The position numbers were made by a program, and so were the translations under genes. Below the pieces are notes generated by a model that was not told where the DNA came from, made no database searches, and was given only the letters and a program-made list of their open reading frames with translations. A stretch of 41,211 nucleotides of DNA from Labrenzia sp. OB1 (lineage in GTDB: Bacteria; Pseudomonadota; Alphaproteobacteria; Rhizobiales; Stappiaceae): the NCBI RefSeq assembly GCF_001624695.1, contig NZ_JSEP01000031.1, positions 1-41,211 of the forward strand, given 5' to 3'. Within the stretch, counting starts at the first letter, position 1. The number at the start of each line of letters is the position of its first letter. Positions 16,967-23,491 of the stretch are shown here, in pieces.

Positions 16967-18118
16967 GTGAGCATTGCTGCTGAGAAATATTTACACCTTT
17001 CAAACCTCGCGGTTGCCGCAGCGATGGATCCGGCCGGCTGGCAGCGGCTGATTGACGAAATGGGACAGGCGATCGGAACGCACGTTTGCACTCAGCTCAT
17101 CGGCTTTGACCAACTGACCCAGGCAGCTCCGCTTGCCTATGTATCGGGTTACGATCCGGATCTCGTGAAGCTTTATGAAACCCATTACTCCGACAAGAAC
17201 CCGTTTGCGGAAAATTTCCGAAAATGCGCGGTCGGCAGCTCCATTGCTTGTGTTCAGCTCTGCACCCCGGAGAGCTTGAAGAAAACCGGGTTCTACGCGG
17301 ATATTATCCGTCCGCATGAGGATGCCTACGGCGGCGGAGGCTCGATGCTGGCTCGCGACGCAGACCGCATGATCCTTATCGGCGGTAATATGCGGGCAAA
17401 GGACCGCGAGAAATACGAACGGAAATGGCTTCAGTTGTGCGAATTACTGACGCCGGTTATCCGTCAGTCGCTCGAAATCAGCCGCACCATCTCAGGTCTG
17501 TCGTTTGAAAAATGGGCGGCCGAGCAGCATATGCTCGGTGCAGGTACGGCGATATTTGTCGTGGATCCAATGATGACGATCCAGCATGTATGCAGCGAGG
17601 GGCAAAGGATTCTGGACAGGGGAACACCGTTGGGCAGCGAGTTCAATCGCCGCCTCAAGTTCTGCCGCGATGAGGATCAAAGGCAATTCGCATCTCTTTG
17701 CCGACTTCAGCTCAAGGGTGATCACAACATCTTCAAAAGCTGGCATCTGACCGACGGACAGGGCCAGGGATGGACCTGCCGGCTCATGGGACTGCGCACG
17801 GGGGAATTGGAGTGGTCGCCTTTTGCCAGCTTCCTGACGCAATCGATCAAGGCCGTCCTGATTGCAATCCGAAAGGATGTCAGCCAGGTATCCACTCTGG
17901 ACATGATGCAGACGGCGTTCGGTCTCAGCCAGGTCGAAGCCCAATCCGCGCTGCTGCTTGCCGATGGACTGACACTCGCGGAGATCGCGCAGACCCGCCA
18001 GGTCAGCATTTATACAGTGCGGAACCAAATCAAGTCGGCCCTGTCGAAATCCGGTTGCCGCCGCCAAAGCGAATTGGTCGGCAAAACCGAACAAATGCGG
18101 CTGCAGGGGGGCTGGTAG
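16967..18118 (+). CDS. LuxR-type helix-turn-helix transcriptional regulator
   Basis: This 383-residue protein starts with GTG after a strong purine-rich site (GGTGGGGAGGGATC). The N-terminal 300 residues are an unrecognised sensory region, possibly PAS-like around FVVDPMMTIQHVCSEGQRIL. The C-terminal LuxR/GerE helix-turn-helix (residues about 318-372) is clear: FGLSQVEAQSALLLADGLTL, then IAQTRQVSIYTVRNQIKSAL. The N-terminus does not look like a typical acyl-homoserine-lactone domain, and there is no LuxI gene nearby. It lies 163 bases upstream of the nucleotide cyclase gene on the same strand. Confidence 0.85.
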   Translation: MSIAAEKYLHLSNLAVAAAMDPAGWQRLIDEMGQAIGTHVCTQLIGFDQLTQAAPLAYVSGYDPDLVKLYETHYSDKNPFAENFRKCAVGSSIACVQLCTPESLKKTGFYADIIRPHEDAYGGGGSMLARDADRMILIGGNMRAKDREKYERKWLQLCELLTPVIRQSLEISRTISGLSFEKWAAEQHMLGAGTAIFVVDPMMTIQHVCSEGQRILDRGTPLGSEFNRRLKFCRDEDQRQFASLCRLQLKGDHNIFKSWHLTDGQGQGWTCRLMGLRTGELEWSPFASFLTQSIKAVLIAIRKDVSQVSTLDMMQTAFGLSQVEAQSALLLADGLTLAEIAQTRQVSIYTVRNQIKSALSKSGCRRQSELVGKTEQMRLQGGW

Positions 18119-18281
18119 CTCCAGAAAAGCCGCCAAGGCACGTCGCTATGGGCGTCATCTCACTCGATAGTCAATTTACCGGTCCGCATGTTGCACATTC
18201 CGGCTTGAAAGTTGACACTCAGGACCTTCTTTCAATTCGACCCGCGCTCTTTTGAACGCGTTGGCTGTATACCGGATACGC

Positions 18282-19637
18282 ATGAGTTCTTTTCGCGAGA
18301 CTTTCCGTTACATTCTCCGCGGCGGCCCGCCGGATGCCGGAATACCGGGCAGGGTGCGCGCGGAGATTAGGTCCAGCGAAGCGACTTCGGAGCGGCTGAT
18401 CGGCTGGGTTCAGCTTGGGCTGGTGTTCTTCTTTTCGACCCTTTACGCAATTGCCCCCAGGGCGGAGGGGTCGGCCGGGTTCAATTTTGTGCCCATTGCT
18501 CTCGGCATCTATTTTCTCTTCACGGTGCTCAGGCTGTTCCTGTCCTACAGGTTCGAGCTGCCGAACTGGTATCTTCTGATATCTATCGGCGTCGACATGG
18601 CGCTGTTGGTCGGGCTGATTTTTTCCTTCCACATTCAATACGGCCAGCATCCGACATTTTATCTCAAGACGCCGACCCTGATGTATGTGTTCATATTTAT
18701 CGCCCTGCGGGCGCTCAGGTTTGATCCGCGCTTTGTTCTGACGACCGGGCTGGCTGCCGTCGCGGGCTGGCTCGGACTGGTTTTCTATGCGATTCTGGCG
18801 GACATGGACCACATGCGGGTCACTCGCAACTACGTGGAGTATCTGACCGGAAACACGATCCTGATCGGCGCGGAACTCGACAAGACAATGGTCATCTTCG
18901 CGGTAACCGTCATCCTCTCCGTCGCGCTCTACCGGGGGCGGTCGATGCTCTTCGAGGCCACCCGGGATCATGCGGCGGCGATGGACCTGCGCCGGTTCTT
19001 CGCCCCTGAAGTCGCTGCGTCGATCACGGGCGCCGATACGCAACTTCAGGCCGGGGAGGGCAGCTTGCGGGATGCCGCGATCCTTTATGCCGACATTCGG
19101 AGCTTCACCGCCACATCCGCAACCTTGCCCCCGGAGGCCGTTCTGGCGGTCCTTGCGGAGTATCAGAACCTTGTGGTGGAGGTGATCAATCAGGAAGGGG
19201 GACGCGTCGACAAGTTTCTGGGGGACGGTATCCTGGCAACCTTCGGCGCTATCCAGCCGTCGCCGACGTTTGCCGCCGACGCATTGCGGGCAGCCACGCG
19301 CCTGATCGAAACGGTCGATACCAGCCAAGAGCGATTTTCCGCAGCCGGTTGGCCAGGCTCCCTGCGGGTCGGTACGGCCGTTGCGGCCGGAAAGGTCACT
19401 GCGGGGGTGATCGGATCGAAGTCCAGGCTTGAATTCACCGTCATCGGCGATGCGGTCAACCGGGCGGCGAAACTGGAAGACGCCAACAAGGTCCAAAGCA
19501 CCAAGGCCTTGACCGACAATGCCACCTGGGAACTTGCCCGCGCGCAAGGCCTGCAGACGCCTCTGATCGAAGAGAGACCCGGCGCCGATGTTGCGGGCAT
19601 TGCACATCCGCTCGATCTGGTCGTCCTGGCCCGCTGA
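18282..19637 (+). CDS. Membrane-bound class III adenylate/guanylate cyclase
   Basis: This 451-residue protein has an N-terminal membrane region with about five or six hydrophobic helices (from LIGWVQLGLVFFFSTLYAI to MVIFAVTVILSVAL), then a class III catalytic domain from about residue 255. Metal-binding aspartates are visible in YADIRSFT (Asp271) and DKFLGDG (Asp315). Lys311 in DKFLGDG and Thr in the LEFTVIGDAVNRAAKLE segment occupy the purine-selectivity positions, with Lys favouring ATP. The RVGTAVAAGKVTAGVIGS segment is also typical. It makes a cyclic nucleotide, most likely cAMP. ATG at 18282 gives MSSFRETFRY; an in-frame TTG at 18252 is less likely. Confidence 0.92.
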   Translation: MSSFRETFRYILRGGPPDAGIPGRVRAEIRSSEATSERLIGWVQLGLVFFFSTLYAIAPRAEGSAGFNFVPIALGIYFLFTVLRLFLSYRFELPNWYLLISIGVDMALLVGLIFSFHIQYGQHPTFYLKTPTLMYVFIFIALRALRFDPRFVLTTGLAAVAGWLGLVFYAILADMDHMRVTRNYVEYLTGNTILIGAELDKTMVIFAVTVILSVALYRGRSMLFEATRDHAAAMDLRRFFAPEVAASITGADTQLQAGEGSLRDAAILYADIRSFTATSATLPPEAVLAVLAEYQNLVVEVINQEGGRVDKFLGDGILATFGAIQPSPTFAADALRAATRLIETVDTSQERFSAAGWPGSLRVGTAVAAGKVTAGVIGSKSRLEFTVIGDAVNRAAKLEDANKVQSTKALTDNATWELARAQGLQTPLIEERPGADVAGIAHPLDLVVLAR

Positions 19638-19801
19638 TCCGCAGATCCGCCGGCCGGGATACCCGGCTGCCGCGAGGCGTCGGCAAGGATGCAAACATGC
19701 TTGACCGGAACACCAATCTCGGTCACCTTGCGGGCAAATTTGACCTATTCGTCAATGGAAAAGATTTAGTCCATTAATTTCAATGGATTGTGGAGGTGAA
19801 A

Positions 19802-20569
19802 ATGAAGCTGGACTCAACTTACTCGGCCATCGTTACCGGCGGCGCATCAGGCCTTGGCGCGGCAACGGCCCGCATGCTTGCCTCCCAAGGTGTCAAGGTA
19901 AGTCTTTTTGATCGCAACGCCGATCAGGGGCAGGCGGTTGCCGCAGACATCGGCGGGCTGTTCGTGGATGTTGACGTGACCGATCAGGCCAGCGTGGAAG
20001 CTGGGTTCAAAACGGCTCGCGCCGCCCATGGCCAGGAGCGTATTCTGGTCAATTGCGCCGGAATTGCGCCGGTTGCCAAGACGACGTCCCGGGGCGAAGC
20101 GCATCCGATGGACATGTTCGAGAAGGTGATCGCGGTCAATCTGGTCGGCTCTTTCCGCTGCCTGTCGATCGCAGCGACCGGCATGGCGGAGCTTGAGCCA
20201 TGCACGGCCGACGGCGGACGGGGCGTGATCGTGTCAACCGCTTCCGTGGCCGCCTTCGACGGCCAGATCGGTCAGGTCGCTTATGCGGCCTCAAAGGCAG
20301 GGGTTGCCGGAATGACATTGCCGGTCGCGCGCGATCTTTCCAGATCCGGCATCCGGGTGATGACCATCGCTCCGGGAATTTTCGAAACGCCGATGCTGCT
20401 TGGGCTATCTCAGGAAGTGCAGGATTCGCTGGGACAGCAGGTGCCGTTCCCCTCCCGCCTCGGCCGGGCTGCCGAATATGCGCAACTCGTCAGGTCCATT
20501 TGCGAAAACGACATGCTCAATGGCGAAACCATCCGTCTGGACGGCGCCATCCGCATGGCGCCCAGGTAA
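19802..20569 (+). CDS. Short-chain dehydrogenase/reductase (3-hydroxyacyl-CoA dehydrogenase type 2-like)
   Basis: This 255-residue SDR has the cofactor motif TGGASGLG (residues about 13-20), then an Asp after the second strand (LFDRNADQG) that favours NAD(H). It also has NCAG, a catalytic Ser in STASVAAFDG, and YAASK (Tyr/Lys). The loop IAPGIFETPMLLGLSQEVQD and the ending NGETIRLDGAIRMAPR match the HSD10/3-hydroxyacyl-CoA dehydrogenase type 2 group, which acts in branched-chain and fatty-acyl-CoA oxidation. GGAGGTGAAA directly precedes the ATG at 19802. It stands alone between the cyclase and a terminator, so no pathway context is visible. Confidence 0.9.
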   Translation: MKLDSTYSAIVTGGASGLGAATARMLASQGVKVSLFDRNADQGQAVAADIGGLFVDVDVTDQASVEAGFKTARAAHGQERILVNCAGIAPVAKTTSRGEAHPMDMFEKVIAVNLVGSFRCLSIAATGMAELEPCTADGGRGVIVSTASVAAFDGQIGQVAYAASKAGVAGMTLPVARDLSRSGIRVMTIAPGIFETPMLLGLSQEVQDSLGQQVPFPSRLGRAAEYAQLVRSICENDMLNGETIRLDGAIRMAPR

Positions 20570-20575
20570 TGAGCA

Positions 20576-20601
20576 CCCGGCGGTGCTCAAGCACCGCCGG
20601 G
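20576..20601. terminator. Strong hairpin between convergent SDR and VOC genes
   Basis: An 11-bp perfect stem, CCCGGCGGTGC with GCACCGCCGGG and loop TCAA, starts 6 bases after the SDR stop codon and 25 bases beyond the VOC stop. It lacks a long T-run on either side, so it is a likely bidirectional terminator but perhaps not a fully intrinsic one. Confidence 0.6.
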
Positions 20602-20626
20602 AAATGCTGGTGGTCAGGAAACGGTT

Positions 20627-21016
20627 TCAGGTTGCGTAGCTGACCACTTCGAATTCGATGCCGTCATCGTCGTGGAAATAGAACCGCCGGCCGGGTTCGT
20701 AGTCGGCGTGGTTTTTGGTTTCGTAGCCACCGGCCTTGATGCGCGCTTCCGTTTCGTCCAGATCGTCCACGACCACCGCGATGTGGTTGAGTCCGCCATG
20801 GGTGTGGTAGCTGACGGCCTCTGAATTTTTTGGTGGCTCGGCGGGCGAATAGGCGGCGACATAGCTGCTGTCATTACCGATATGATAGGTCGTCCCGCCG
20901 CCGAGGCTGTCGCCTTTCCAGCGGATACTCCAGCCGAACCAGTCTTCCAGCCGTTTCGCAGTCGCCGCGGGATCGCTCACCGTAACGTTTACATGTTCCA
21001 GAAATGCGGTGCTCAT
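20627..21016 (-). CDS. VOC-family (glyoxalase/dioxygenase superfamily) protein
   Basis: This 129-residue protein consists of paired beta-alpha-beta-beta-beta modules. The first has FLEHVNVTVSDPAATAKRLE, the second GGLNHIAVVVDDLDETEARI and ends FYFHDDDGIEFEVVSY. Candidate metal ligands are His near the N-terminus (EHVNV), His of NHIAVVV and the C-terminal Glu of IEFEVV, a VOC triad. The substrate is unknown. ATG at 21014-21016 has AAGGACAT upstream. It is divergent from soxR, with a SoxR box and promoter in between, so it is probably induced by redox-active compounds. Confidence 0.87.
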   Translation of the reverse strand: MSTAFLEHVNVTVSDPAATAKRLEDWFGWSIRWKGDSLGGGTTYHIGNDSSYVAAYSPAEPPKNSEAVSYHTHGGLNHIAVVVDDLDETEARIKAGGYETKNHADYEPGRRFYFHDDDGIEFEVVSYAT

Positions 21017-21054
21017 GAGATGTCCTTTCAGGGTTTGACTCAATCAGGACACCT

Positions 21055-21085
21055 GAGATAATTGCTCAAGTTAAGTTGAGGTCAA
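21055..21085 (-). promoter_or_regulatory. SoxR-controlled promoter of the VOC gene
   Basis: The sequence GCTCAAGTTAAGTTGAGG (21064-21081) is a near match to the known SoxR box, an 18-bp dyad with CTCAA/TTGAG half sites. On the minus strand it lies between TTGACC (21080-21085) and TTATCT or TATCTC (21055-21061), with an overlong 18-19 bp spacer. MerR/SoxR regulators act at overlong spacers by twisting the DNA. It faces the VOC gene, the probable target. Confidence 0.8.
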
Positions 21086-21103
21086 GAGGGGAGGGCAGGA
21101 TTT

Positions 21104-21610
21104 TTGAAAAAACCCGTCAGAGCCGGAGATCTTACCATTGGCGACCTGGCGGACCGCACCGGCCTTTCCGTATCCGCCATCCGGTTCTATGAAGAAAAGG
21201 GCCTCGTCCATCCGACCCGCAATCCCGGGGGGCAGCGCCGTTTCATGCGCGCGGATATACGCCGCCTTTCCTTTGTTCTTGTGGCGCAGGAATTCGGTTT
21301 TTCCATTGCCGAAATCGCCGAGCAGCTGAAGTTGCTTCCGGACGGCAGGGCTCCGACGAAGGCGGACTGGACACGCATCAGCGGACAGTTCCGCAGCCAT
21401 CTGGACAAGCGCATCGACCGTATGAAGGCGCTCAGGGACAAGCTGGACGCCTGTATCGGCTGCGGCTGTCTGTCTCTGAAGAGTTGCCGATTGTACAATG
21501 CCGGTGACGCAGCCGCCCGGCACGGCCGGGGGCCGCGATACCTGCTGGGCGACCAGCCCGACCATATCGGGGCGGATGAGGACGAGAGCGGGAACCGTAC
21601 CGATGCTTGA
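21104..21610 (+). CDS. soxR: SoxR, redox-sensitive MerR-family activator
   Basis: This 168-residue protein uses a TTG start, supported by GGAGGGCAGGA 4-14 bases upstream. The N-terminal MerR helix-turn-helix is LTIGDLADRTGLSVSAIRFY. The dimerisation helix runs to about residue 115. The C-terminal [2Fe-2S] motif is CIGCGCLSLKSC, with cysteines at 117, 120, 122 and 128, exactly the SoxR spacing. SoxR activates promoters when its cluster is oxidised by redox-cycling drugs. No soxS is present, as usual outside enterics; the adjacent VOC gene is the likely target through the box at 21064. Confidence 0.95.
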   Translation: MKKPVRAGDLTIGDLADRTGLSVSAIRFYEEKGLVHPTRNPGGQRRFMRADIRRLSFVLVAQEFGFSIAEIAEQLKLLPDGRAPTKADWTRISGQFRSHLDKRIDRMKALRDKLDACIGCGCLSLKSCRLYNAGDAAARHGRGPRYLLGDQPDHIGADEDESGNRTDA

Positions 21611-21613
21611 AAA

Positions 21614-21643
21614 AAATGCGCGCCGGAAAACCGGCGCGCATTT
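21614..21643. terminator. Bidirectional intrinsic terminator (soxR / yjhX)
   Basis: The stem AAATGCGCGCCGG (21614-21626) pairs with CCGGCGCGCATTT (21631-21643) around an AAAA loop, only a few bases past the soxR stop. Flanking A-runs on the left give a T-run for the minus strand, and the TTT tail serves the plus strand. It lies between converging soxR and the YjhX-family gene. Confidence 0.75.
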
Positions 21644-21671
21644 ACCGTGAGGATAGCGTGACCCCGTCCGC

Positions 21672-21929
21672 TCACCGGTTGTCCGGCTGCGACCGAACCC
21701 GCCTCAGCCCCAATTGGGTGATCTGGTAGGGACCGCCGTTTCTGGACGCGATCAGGCGTTTGTATTTCAGTTTTCGGAACAGGCGCACTGAGCAGCCGCC
21801 CCAGTACCATCCGTTCCGCGTGACGGTATCTTGTTTGACGATTCGGCCGGTCTCGTCCTTTTCCACGAGTATGCAGCCGCCTTGAGCCAGCAGGTGAAGG
21901 ACCCGCTGTTCAGCTTTGGAAATATCCAT
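21672..21929 (-). CDS. YjhX-family protein (UPF0386), putative toxin
   Basis: This 85-residue protein has exactly the usual length of the family. It begins MDISKAEQRVLHLLAQGG, continues with VRLFRKLKYKRLIAS and ends GLRRVRSQPDNR, all typical of YjhX/UPF0386. In E. coli YjhX has been described as a toxin with the acetyltransferase YjhQ as antitoxin. No yjhQ-like gene lies next to this one, so it may be a solitary house-keeping member. The ATG at 21927-21929 fits the family start; a further in-frame start at 21986 is unlikely. Confidence 0.88.
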   Translation of the reverse strand: MDISKAEQRVLHLLAQGGCILVEKDETGRIVKQDTVTRNGWYWGGCSVRLFRKLKYKRLIASRNGGPYQITQLGLRRVRSQPDNR

Positions 21930-22165
21930 TGAGATTGAGTAGTCCGATTTTAAATGCAGAAATGCAGTCACCGCAGCAAATCGCATGCGGTGCTGATGTG
22001 CATCGCCCGGCTGTTGTTCAGCCGGGTATTACCGGGTCTCGCGTAATCCGCGCATAAAGCCTCTCAAATGGACGAAAAGCCATTACCATGCCCAAAGGGC
22101 AATGTGCAACGTGGAAAGGCGCGAACTATGTTTGGGAAATGTCACGGAGTGACAATTGCAAAAGG

Positions 22166-22420
22166 TCAGCTGAATTCCGCCGGCCAATAGCCGTTGCCTG
22201 GATTGCGGGAAACGGCAACCGCACTGACATCGCTTGAGCCGCAGGTGCTACAAGTGAGGGTCTTGCTCAACGCTGAAACCTTCTTGTCACCGGCAAATCT
22301 GAGCGCGTTCATATACCGGAACCGGCCACAGCAGTTGCAATGGATCGCAAGTCTGCGATCTGATTTGCTCAGATCTTCAACGGTGGGATCGTCAGCTTCT
22401 ATAGATGTAAGTAATGACAT
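22166..22420 (-). CDS. Small zinc-ribbon-like hypothetical protein
   Basis: This 84-residue protein has two cysteine pairs, CNCCGRF near residue 28 and CSTCGSSDVSAVAVS near residue 57, in a spacing that could bind zinc. The C-terminus reads NPGNGYWPAEFS, like several small alphaproteobacterial hypothetical proteins. It has no recognised family. It stands alone in an otherwise sparse, AT-richer stretch. The start is ATG at 22418-22420. Its coding status rests on the cysteine pattern and the conserved-looking tail. Confidence 0.6.
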   Translation of the reverse strand: MSLLTSIEADDPTVEDLSKSDRRLAIHCNCCGRFRYMNALRFAGDKKVSALSKTLTCSTCGSSDVSAVAVSRNPGNGYWPAEFS

Positions 22421-22717
22421 GCGGATTAAATCTTATCGAATAGATAAAGTGCTCGACGAAAGCAGATCGTATTATTTGCTTCCTTGGATGAAACTAGCAT
22501 AAATATCCTAAAAACAAAATGGTAATAATAATGTGAGTGACCATTCATGTTGTTGAGAACTTGTCCGTCCTGTGAATAAGTTTGTTGGTCAGCATAGTAA
22601 TTTGACCTTTTGATCAAAGATAAACATGAAACTACTGTAGCAATTTGTCGCGTGCACCAAATGAATGTTGAACCAAAAGGTCTCGCTTTTTCGCTTGGCC
22701 GACTGTAAGAGGAGCCC
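22421..22717. other. AT-rich intergenic region without a gene
   Basis: About 300 bases, clearly lower in GC than the surroundings, separate the zinc-ribbon-like gene from the small membrane protein gene. The open minus-strand frame crossing it has no recognisable product. Promoters for the two divergent genes must lie here, but no strong -35/-10 pair could be assigned. Confidence 0.4.
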
Positions 22718-23020
22718 ATGACGATGCTTTCCGACACTTGGCTCGACCTCTTTGGACTATCGGGTCTATTCAATCCATTCGCACTTATTATCGGTGTATA
22801 TCTGGGGTGGCGTGCGGACCTGCCGCAAAAGCTCTGGATAGCGGGCTTTGCCGCGGCCGCTTTATCCCTGATTCTGGAAGCCGCCGTTGGAATGCTGCAA
22901 TTGCCGCTGCCGATCTCGCAGGATGCCGGCGCGCTGGCAATGTTCCCTTTCCGGTTTGTGGGGGGCTTGCTGGCCGGCGGGCTGGCGTACTGGATCCAAA
23001 GGAAAAGGCGCCGGACCTGA
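22718..23020 (+). CDS. Small membrane protein, unknown function
   Basis: This 100-residue protein has about three hydrophobic helices: one around FNPFALIIGVYLGW, a central one (IAGFAAAALSLILEAAVGML), and FRFVGGLLAGGLAYWI. It ends with a basic tail QRKRRRT, suggesting a cytoplasmic C-terminus. The ribosome-binding site AGAGGAG lies 6 bases before the ATG. No family is recognised. Confidence 0.65.
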   Translation: MTMLSDTWLDLFGLSGLFNPFALIIGVYLGWRADLPQKLWIAGFAAAALSLILEAAVGMLQLPLPISQDAGALAMFPFRFVGGLLAGGLAYWIQRKRRRT

Positions 23021-23060
23021 GGTCTCGACTGCCGCGGCCTGCGGATCTGGCGCCTGTGAC

Positions 23061-23312
23061 CTACTGGTCTTTCAAACTGTTGAACAGTGATGCGTTCGGG
23101 CAGTCCGCCATGGCCCTGTCGGCCCCTCGCGGATGATCTGCCAGCCATTTCCGGCAGGCTTCGCTGCGCGTACATCTGACGCATCGGATGGCGGCGGAGC
23201 GAAGAGCCTGGCCGGTCTGCACGCCGGCAGGACCATTGTCCATGGCTCCGATCGCCTCAATCATCCTGCCCATCAGTGCCGCGCGTTCGTTGAGGCGCTC
23301 CATCCAGTTCAC
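23061..23312 (-). CDS. DUF6455-family protein
   Basis: This 83-residue protein starts with GTG at 23310-23312 (GAGGAG upstream) and reads MNWMERLNERAALMGRMIEA. The cysteine pattern CVRCTRSEACRKWLADH followed by CPNASLF is characteristic of DUF6455, a small alphaproteobacterial family of unknown function that may bind a metal. An internal ATG four codons on is also possible. It is divergent from the FliK-like gene. Confidence 0.75.
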   Translation of the reverse strand: MNWMERLNERAALMGRMIEAIGAMDNGPAGVQTGQALRSAAIRCVRCTRSEACRKWLADHPRGADRAMADCPNASLFNSLKDQ

Positions 23313-23491
23313 ATTTGCTCTCCTCTTGCAGCCCGACCGGCGGCATTCGGCGCTCCCGACCGATAGCGCGAACCTGCCCGATCCGAAAGGCCTTAGCCTT
23401 GATCAGCGTCAAGTCTGGGCAAGCATTGCCAAACCGGCCATACTCGGCACTCTCGATTCTCAGATAGTGTGAAACACCCGGGGACGGTGTG

